64,000 nucleotides of DNA from NCBI GenBank assembly GCA_963580455.1, contig OY756972.1:21653001-21717000 (forward strand). Reading direction: 5' to 3'. The notes below the pieces were generated by a model that saw only the letters and a list, made by a program, of their open reading frames with translations, was not told the origin of the DNA and did not search any database. Made by a program: the position numbers and the translations under genes. How positions within the stretch are numbered: the stretch's first letter is position 1; every line of letters begins with the position of its first letter. Source of the DNA: Euonymus europaeus (lineage: Eukaryota; Streptophyta; Magnoliopsida; Celastrales; Celastraceae). Below are positions 56,948 through 64,000 of this stretch, piece after piece.

Positions 56948-59900
56948 GTCCCCTCCACTTGAAAAGAACTCGACCCCGAGTTGTGATCTGGATAAAGAGG
57001 CTGCTCAGCATGGTACTCAGAAATGTCAGCCACATTAAAAGTGCGAGAAATGCGCATGGACTCCGGTAAATCAATAACATAAGCGTTATTATTAATCCGC
57101 TTCACCACCTTATATGGCCCATATTTCTTCTGCTGAAGTTTACTATACATGCCAACTGGAAACCGCTCCTTCCGCAAGAACACCATTACCTCATCACCAA
57201 CGTTAAAATTTTTCTCACGTCGATGCTTGTCAGCGGCAGCCTTATACTTAGCATTTTTGACCTCCAACTTCTTCTTTTCTGCCTGAATTGCATCAACTTG
57301 TTGAACTAGATTCTCAGCTGCAACATTAACACCCGGTACCTTAGGTAAACGTGCCAAATCAACCGCTTCCTTTGGTGGTTTCAAATAGACAAGAGCAAAG
57401 GGTGATTTGCCCATAGCACTATGGACAGCATTGTTATAAGCAAACTCAGCCTGTGCCAACATCATGTCCCATAGTTTAGGTTTATCACCACAAATGCTAC
57501 GAATTAGATTACCCAATGTTCTGTACAAGGATTCTGTCTGACCATCAGTTTGAGGATGAGCTGTACTACTAAATTTCAGAGATGTATCCAAACGTTTCCA
57601 TAGTGTCATCCAAAAGTGACTCAGAAATTTAGAATCCCGGTCAGATGTAAACGAACAACTTCTCGAAAAAACAATCGAACAATATTGGATGCATCGGAAG
57701 TTTTTTTACAAGGAATAAAATGCGCCATTTTGGAAAATCTATCAACCACAACGAAAACAGAGTCGACACCTCGTTGGGTTCGAGGAAGCCCAAGCACAAA
57801 ATCCATAGACAAATCTTCCCATATAGCACTAGGAACAGGTAAAGGCATGTACAAGCCTGTGTTCTGAGATTGTCCCTTTGCTGTTTGGCACACAAAACAC
57901 TTGCGAACAAAAGAACTCACATCCTTCTTCAAGTGTGGCCAAAAATACCTCTCTTCTACACTTGCTATCGTTTTGTCTCTTCCCAAGTGACCCGCTAAAC
58001 TTCCACCGTGCAAATCACGAATCAATTGTTCTCTTAAAGAGCTCTTGGGAATACACAATTTGTTACCACTAAATAAATAACCATCATATATAAAGAACTC
58101 ACCAGAATTTTGATTTAAGCTGCACTTTGCCCAAATCTCTGCAAAATCATCATCTGTGTCATATAGTTCTTTAAGAAACTCGAAGCCAATCACTTCTTGT
58201 TGCATAGTGACAAGTAAACTAGCTCGCCGGCTCAACGCATCAGCCACCTTATTTAAAACACCCGATTTGTGTTTTATAACAAAAGGAAATTTCGGCAAGA
58301 ATGTGCTCCATCGCGCATGCATTTTATTCAAATGCTTCTGACTATTAATAAACTTCAGTGCTTGATGATCCGTGTACAAAATAAACTCTTTCTGAACCAA
58401 ATAATGCTTCCAATTTTTCAAAGCACGAACCACCGCATAAAATTCCTGATCGTAGGTGCTCCACTTCTGTCTAGCATCACTCAACTTTTCACTGAAAAAC
58501 GCAACTGGCCGTTTTTCCTGTGATAAAACAGCGCCAACTCCAAAGTCTTTCTTTAATCAATGCAAAGGCATGTTCAGCTTCCTCACCCCAAAAGAATTTT
58601 CCTTTCTTCAAACACTCGGTTATAGGTGCTGCAATGCTACTGAATCCGCGAATAAATCTACGATAAAATGTCGCCAATCCATGAAAACTCCGCACATCAC
58701 CAACTGACTTAGGTGTTGACCACTCTCGAATTTCCCTCACCTTCTCCTCATCTACATGAATGCCTTCGGCACTCACGATATAACCCAGAAACATTAATCG
58801 ATCTGTCAAGAAAGAGCACTTCTTCAATTGAATGTATAGGGTGTTTTCCTTTAATGCCGTGAGTACCTCCCGTAGGTGCAAAAGATGTTCATCTTCACTT
58901 CGACTATAAATCAAAATATCGTCGAAATACACCACAACAAATCTGCCAATAAATGGACGTAATACTTGATTCATGAGCCTTATAAATGTACTTAGAGCAT
59001 TAGAGAGACCAAATGGCATCACTAACCATTCAAATAATCCATCTTTCGTTTTGAACGCAGTTTTCCACTTATCTCCTGATCGAATACGAATCTGATGGTA
59101 TCCACTCCTCAAGTCTATCTTGGAAAATAATTTTGATCCTGAAAGCATGTCTAATATGTCATCTAAACGTGGAATAGGAAATATGTACCTGACTGTAATT
59201 TTGTTGATTGCACGGCTGTCGACACACATCCGCCAACTTCCATCTTTCTTAGGTGTCAATAGTGCAGGAACAGCGCAAGGGCTCATACTTTCACGGATAA
59301 ACCCTTTCTTCAATAATTCTTTGACCTTGTCACGGAGGATATCATTCTCCTTTGGACTCATACGATAATGAGGTAGATTCGGTAAACTTGCCCCGGGCAC
59401 CAAATCAATATGGTGTTGAATGTTTCGCATAGGAGGCAATTCATCAAGAATATCATCAGACACCAACTCACTAAAATTGGCCAATATAGATTGCACTTGA
59501 TTCGGCAACTTTGACATCAGATTTTGTGGTTCATCAACCACCAAGGCTCGAACTATAATCGCATGACACTCTTGAGCTTCTTTCATGTCAATTTCAAAAG
59601 TTTTCTCAGAATCTGCTATAGTCAAAAGCGCCTTTCCAGCTTCTTTAGGAGATTGCTTACGCTTAGGAACCATGATTATCTTCTTTCCATCCCATAAGAA
59701 CGTATATATATTATCTCGCCCTTTATAATTAATATCCACATCAAATTGCCAAGGTCGGTCCAGAAGGATATGACTAGCATCCATATCAACCACATCACAA
59801 ACCACTTCATCTCGATAGTACTTACCGATGGAAATAGGAACCCTACAGGTTTCAACCACCTGCACTTTTGGTCCTTTTTGGATCCATCCGATCGCATACG

Positions 59901-60465
59901 GTGAAGGGTGTTTTTCTGTCTTCAAACCCAGGTGATCCACCAACCTTTTTGCTACAAAATTTTCACAACTGCCATTGTCAATAATAAGGTCACAAACATT
60001 ATTATTTACAGTGCAAAAGGCTGTAAATATATTTTTTCGTTGAGACTCCTCAACCTTTGGTGAACACATCACTCGTCTCACCACACAGTTCACTAAGGCT
60101 CCTTCTTCTTCAGGAATGTCGTCAGCCTCCTCCTCGTAATCTGCTTGAAAAGTGTCATCGTCACTATACTCGGTCGTATAATCCACCATATTAACAGGTT
60201 TTTGATCTGGACACTCATGAGATCGGTGACCAGGTTTGCCACACCTATAACATTTATCTCCAGTAGGTCGATTATATGGGTTGCTGGAATTATTACCTCT
60301 CCCTCTTCCGAATGGACGAGATTGGTCTCGATTCTGATTCATTCCACCTTGTCTTGTTCCAGAGTTACCACTACCCTTCTCTTCGGATTGTGTATATGTG
60401 GGTCTGGACTGGGACGAGGTATTCACCTGAGGTGATTTTATCCTATTAGCAGCAACATTGGAGGA
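56875..60465 (-). pseudogene. Gypsy pol region, broken by deletions
   Basis: In order: CCHC knuckle ([14 protein letters not shown]), protease region ([11 protein letters not shown]), RT with YFDDILIYS, RNase H, and integrase with its zinc site (HLGRDK ... CFVC), SMDFVLGLP, and PQTDGQTE, then a C-terminal domain reaching into the LTR. Near 58,541 the reading jumps from ALIKERL to [12 protein letters not shown]; the intervening segment, with the first RNase H catalytic Asp, is missing and the frame changes. Near 57,641 a second short deletion changes frame between VVRLH and DRDSKFLS in the integrase core. The reading is in the same frame as gag, separated by a TAG. Confidence 0.88.
56949..56960 (-). 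other. Polypurine tract
   Basis: Minus-strand AAGTGGAGGGGA lies one base from the 3' LTR. It would prime plus-strand DNA synthesis. Confidence 0.75.
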
Positions 60466-61395
60466 CTAAGAATCTCCATACCTCGTAAACATGGGTTTAC
60501 TGGCTGGTCTGTCTTTGGCTTCTGCTTTCAAGGCCAAGTTATACGCTTCAGCCACTGACCATATCACTTGCATGGAGATTTTATCACGGATTGAGGGCCT
60601 CAATCCACCTAAATATCTTGACACTTGCACCAGTTCGGACTCATTCAAATTATTACGCATCTTCAATCGCTGCCATTCAGAAGTATAGTCGAACACGGAT
60701 TTAGTTCCTTGACTTTTATTCTGGTATAACTGAAACAAATATTGTAAGTAGTCTGTGGGTAGGAATTGACTGCGAATAAGCTGCTCCATCCTTCTCCATG
60801 TACGGATTGATTGTTTAAACTGTCGTCTCCTTGTCGCTTGAAGTTCAACCCACCAAACAGCTGCTCCACTCTTTAAACGGTATGCTACCATCTTGACTCT
60901 TCGATTTTCTTCTATCTCCGTCATATGAAAGAATTTGGAAACTTCAGAAAGCCAATCAAGAACACCCTCAATTGACAAGTTGCCATCAAAAGATGGAATA
61001 TCTGCTCGAAGCTTAAACCCTCCAGGAACCTGATTATAATTTTGTCCAACATCTCTATAATCACCATCGTCTAGATCCTCTTCAACGTCAGAATCTTCCA
61101 TGAGGCCTGGATATACTGGAGGTATATGTTGTCTGCCACAATTTTGTTGTTGAACTCGTGGGTTAACAACTGCTTGGCCACCAGGAAGGTCTTGTGCCAC
61201 ACCACGAGCTCCATTCCTTGCTGCCGGTTGATCTTGGCCAGCATTGACTCGCAACTCCCCAAGCAAACGAAGAACTTCAGCCATCTGTTGCCTTTGTTCT
61301 GTCAGTTGTTGTCGTTGTTCTTCAAACGCAGCCCATAGATCGTCTATCCCTCGACCAGCGTCATTAGGGTTTCGATTCCGTTCTTGGTTAGACAT
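60466..61395 (-). CDS. Gypsy gag
   Basis: From the ATG at 61,395 (MSNQERNRNPND) to a TAG at 60,468-60,466, about 309 aa. It contains a coiled Gln-rich N-terminal part and the retrotransposon gag core (FKLRADIPSFDGNLSIEGVL, then WVELQATRRRQ and FQLYQNKSQGTKSVFDYTSEW). The zinc knuckle lies beyond the TAG in the same frame. In related elements gag and pol usually form one ORF, so the TAG is probably a mutation, though read-through cannot be excluded. Confidence 0.85.
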   Translation of the reverse strand: MSNQERNRNPNDAGRGIDDLWAAFEEQRQQLTEQRQQMAEVLRLLGELRVNAGQDQPAARNGARGVAQDLPGGQAVVNPRVQQQNCGRQHIPPVYPGLMEDSDVEEDLDDGDYRDVGQNYNQVPGGFKLRADIPSFDGNLSIEGVLDWLSEVSKFFHMTEIEENRRVKMVAYRLKSGAAVWWVELQATRRRQFKQSIRTWRRMEQLIRSQFLPTDYLQYLFQLYQNKSQGTKSVFDYTSEWQRLKMRNNLNESELVQVSRYLGGLRPSIRDKISMQVIWSVAEAYNLALKAEAKDRPASKPMFTRYGDS

Positions 61396-61412
61396 ATCAA
61401 ACAGGAAAGCGA

Positions 61413-61427
61413 CCTGCTCCGATACCA
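61413..61427 (-). other. Primer-binding site
   Basis: Minus-strand TGGTATCGGAGCAGG begins two bases after the 5' LTR. It closely matches the TGGTATCAGAGC type of site complementary to initiator tRNA-Met, with one change within the first 12 bases. Confidence 0.8.
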
Positions 61428-61429
61428 CC

Positions 61430-61902
61430 TGACGAAGCGTGGAAGCTTGAAAGACTGAAATCGTTCACGACGATAACAAGATCTTGGAATCCACCAAGGA
61501 ATAATTGAGAGAACTCAAAGATTTTATTGAATAATTATTGAAGTGCTACAATGGTCTTTAAAAGACTTATTTATAGCTAAAACATTAAGCAAACCCTAAC
61601 TGAACTAGAATTGGAAATTCTAAATAAACTAGGAAACTTAATAAAAACATGCAGAAAATATTAATCCCGCAGGAATTCTTCACAGCTATCAAAACGTGTT
61701 TTGATGAACCTCAAACGGGAAACCCTCTCTAGACATCTGGTCCTCTGAAAACAGTCATTGGAAACATATTATAATAAGGAAACGGATCTCTGGAGCAAAA
61801 GATACGATCAATCAAAGTTGAGACCTGCAGTAATTATGTTTCTTATTCTTACGGGAACAATCCAATTTGAACATAAACTCATCAGCGACCCGTTCTACGT
61901 CA
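61430..61902 (-). repeat. 5' LTR of the Gypsy element
   Basis: 473 bp, partner of 56,472-56,947. It provides the promoter for the minus-strand gag-pol transcript. Confidence 0.93.
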
Positions 61903-61907
61903 CCTGT

Positions 61908-62362
61908 TTCCCTGCACGACAACCAAGAGTGAAGATCATTAATGCACAGTAAGCAAATGTGAGCTAAAGGCCACACCAGAGGTTGTTCTATAATGTTGGT
62001 GCTCCGAAGTTTAAGTCAGTTCGTATTCAAAAACAAAGAGGCTGGTGGAGCATAGCTAGTGTAGATTGTGATTAAAAAGTTTCATACCTGACTTCGATGG
62101 CCTTATATATGAGTTGAGGAGTTCGAACTTGAGTAATATCAGGACTCTCTTTTATTTGCATCCACACCTTCTATCTTTGAAGGAATGGAGTTTGAGCCTC
62201 AGTATTCTCCCAGTAGAATTCAGAATCATCTCAAGGTTAGTCTCCTTATTAATGTAGGAAACCTTTTGAACATGCGGGGTATATCGAGGAACCGAGTTCC
62301 TTTCCACCAGCTCGATAAGACCATACTAGGACTGTCGAGAGGCCTCTTTACCAAGGTGCACT
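61908..62362. other. Intergenic, nothing recognised
   Basis: No domain or transposon end was recognised between the Gypsy target duplication and the LTR-like end at 62,363. Confidence 0.35.
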
Positions 62363-63600
62363 TGTAACACCACGTCCCACGAAACCCTAACCAATGGGTC
62401 CATAGGTTGGAACGCTACTCGCATTTCATTATATACTCACTCTCCAGCTTAGCAACCTAGACAAAAGAACCTTTATTTAATACAAATCCACTTCATTAAA
62501 CAATCTCAATAAATAGTTAGTATAATTTAATCTAAAATAAAAGTGTCAACATATATTCATTAAATAAGCTGTAACATCCGATTAATATTCTCCAAGTATA
62601 CTACTGTGAATCTTATAATTTTCATCATCGTTTCCGAATATACACTTATTACCATACATCAAAGCTACTCACTGTACGTGCATAAATAAATTTAATACTT
62701 AATTAATCAATCTTCAGTGAAAACTAGCTTTCGTTACATGAGCATCTTCTTCATGGATCTACGGCGACACCATCAACTCCTAAGTCAGCACAATCATCTG
62801 AGATATCGTAACCTGTATCACGGAACATAGTGAGTCGAGGCCCAACAAGTAATATCTATGCATGAATGCACATGAACCATTTCTTTAGGGAACAATCAAC
62901 CATTTAAATAATTTTTCCAATACTTAGACCATTAACCTAAATACACTGCTACAGAGCAACCGGTCGAGATTTTTCTTTAATTAAGTATTCTACCAAGGAC
63001 ACCTTCCAATCAATAAAACCTCTTTCCTTTTCCAATCAATATAACCTCAACATATACCTCCTCTAAAGCAGTAGTACCTGGTCTGTAAAAACATTGTATC
63101 ATTTTGTGCATGTCATGTATGCTATAATATGTCATGTTTTATGTAGAACAAACAATAAACATTACCTCCATAAACATTATAATTTCACCTCAAATTCTAT
63201 CCAGAAATAGCATAAACAAACATCCATCACAGTATTTCATAATACAGTTGCATCATCATATGACACATCGCAATTCATAGACAGTCAATCAATGTAGCCA
63301 AACAACACATTTTACACAATTATAACATAAACAAAACATTTATGACAGTGTTCTGTAATACAATTTGATATTACTTACCGTGATGTGCTCCCAAAATTCC
63401 CGATAATTTAATTATAAAGATTAGTTCCTGAAACTCATACAATATCAACAATTATTTCAATTATAAAATTTTGTTCCTGTAACCCATAACAATATTCACC
63501 ACGATTAACCTTTATTAATACTATTATTTTTTAATCAATTCTTTTTATTATTAATATTTATATTAATTAATTAGATTAATCTTCAACCAGATCAGTTTGA
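62363..63600 (-). mobile_element. Probable Gypsy LTR, right boundary not found
   Basis: The left boundary TGTAACACCACGTCCC gives, on the minus strand, an LTR-like end GGGACGTGGTGTTACA. This is similar in kind to the end of the solo LTR at 16,335. The minus strand also has TTGTTGGGCCTCGACTCACT, a block of the sort found in Tekay-type LTRs. No opposite end or target duplication was identified. The element may run past the window. Confidence 0.45.
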
Positions 63601-64000
63601 CCCGATTGTCACTACCTCCTCACACTACCGGGTCTAACAGACCTGATTTCTAGGAGGACCGAGTCACCACCGTTAGCGGTGCGGTGGTGCTCACGTCTGG
63701 AACCAGCCAGCCGGTCATGCCTCCACGAGTCCATCTATGTAACCATTTACCTGAGACGTGGTCGTAAACGAAAGAATTGTGGCAAAGAATGGGCGGCTAC
63801 GCCGTGCATTCTCCTTGTCCTTGCTCGGTAACCACTGCCTCGTTCTATCCGAAATTGATGTCTCTGAACTCCCCTCGCCAAGCCCTTCCCTCCGGTGTCA
63901 GCAACGTCAAGGATATCCTCCGTTTCCGTCACCGCCGCTTCTACAGGGTCACCGGTCTTTTAGGGTTTTTTTCCCTTCCCTCGATTTCCATGCACTACAT
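63601..64000. other. Right edge, GC-richer stretch of unknown content
   Basis: Base composition rises here, and the last bases (a CT-rich, AGGGTTTTT-containing tract near 63,960) look like the leader of a plant gene on the plus strand. No ORF could be assigned to a family. Confidence 0.25.

Larger units (their letters stand above)
56472..61902 (-). mobile_element. Full-length Gypsy (chromovirus-type) LTR retrotransposon
   Basis: The two LTRs (56,472-56,947 and 61,430-61,902) both run TGACGAAGC ... TCTACGTCA. The 5-bp target duplication CCTGT is exact at 56,467-56,471 and 61,903-61,907. On the minus strand the order is 5' LTR, primer-binding site, gag, protease, reverse transcriptase, RNase H, integrase, polypurine tract and 3' LTR, which is the Ty3/Gypsy order. 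By eye the LTRs differ at about 14 sites plus two indels over about 472 bp, roughly 3 percent. The RT text ([20 protein letters not shown]) is of the CRM-like chromovirus kind; lineage is moderately sure. The coding region is broken in three places, so it is non-autonomous. Confidence 0.93.

Noticed and set aside
63747..63932. Minus-strand Arg-rich ORF near the right edge
   Set aside because: No family recognised; GC-rich DNA opens chance frames.
1..64000. tRNA, rRNA, snoRNA or microRNA genes
   Set aside because: None was recognised by eye. A covariance-model scan would be needed to exclude them.

Overview
The window is nuclear DNA of a flowering plant, probably a woody eudicot. The signs are GT-AG introns with AT-rich interiors, a DYW-type PPR gene, an R2R3-MYB gene, a MUSTANG gene, and dense nested plant transposons. 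The species cannot be fixed from the sequence. Genes are separated by long stretches of mobile-element DNA, and all calls here were made by reading, without database searches.

Layout. 1-4,100: no clear gene; a Harbinger-type element (2,071-3,237). 4,113-7,317 (-): a domesticated MUSTANG (MUG) transposase with a PB1 domain. 8,169-11,165: an orphan exon-like ORF, a palindromic AT-rich array and a dead L-cysteine desulfhydrase-like gene. 12,650-18,850: old Gypsy remains split by a 2.3-kb solo LTR, then a second solo LTR with a perfect target duplication. 20,089-23,841 (+): a 12-exon pectin acetylesterase. 25,947-27,400 (-): a MYB61/MYB86-type factor, convergent with it. 29,578-30,243: a hAT-type miniature element. 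33,087-37,014 (+): a Glu/Lys-rich protein with 62-residue repeats. 38,190-39,050 (-): a shortened PIF3-like pseudogene. 39,419-41,533 (-): a DYW-class PPR protein. 41,545-51,606: a complete 10.06-kb Mutator-like element. 53,928-54,834 (+): an RCI2/PMP3 membrane peptide. 55,615: a CACTA element end. 56,472-61,902 (-): a chromovirus-type Gypsy retrotransposon. 62,363 to the end: probably another Gypsy LTR.

The most interesting object is the Mutator-like element. It has 109-bp terminal inverted repeats and a 7-8 bp flanking duplication. It carries two convergent genes: a Ulp1-type (C48) protease with a DUF1985-like N-terminus on the + strand, and a MULE transposase on the - strand. This is the Kaonashi architecture. 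Almost all of its introns and flanks are built from a module of about 22 bp beginning GGTTTAGAA. The module is always in the sense direction of the neighbouring gene, so its orientation flips between the two halves. The element lies 11 bp from the start codon of the PPR gene, so that gene's upstream region is now transposon DNA. The transposase has one in-frame stop; the protease keeps its catalytic residues.

The window thus holds a tamed Mutator transposase (MUSTANG) and a recent wild one, together with Harbinger, hAT, CACTA, Gypsy and solo-LTR insertions and at least two dead host genes.
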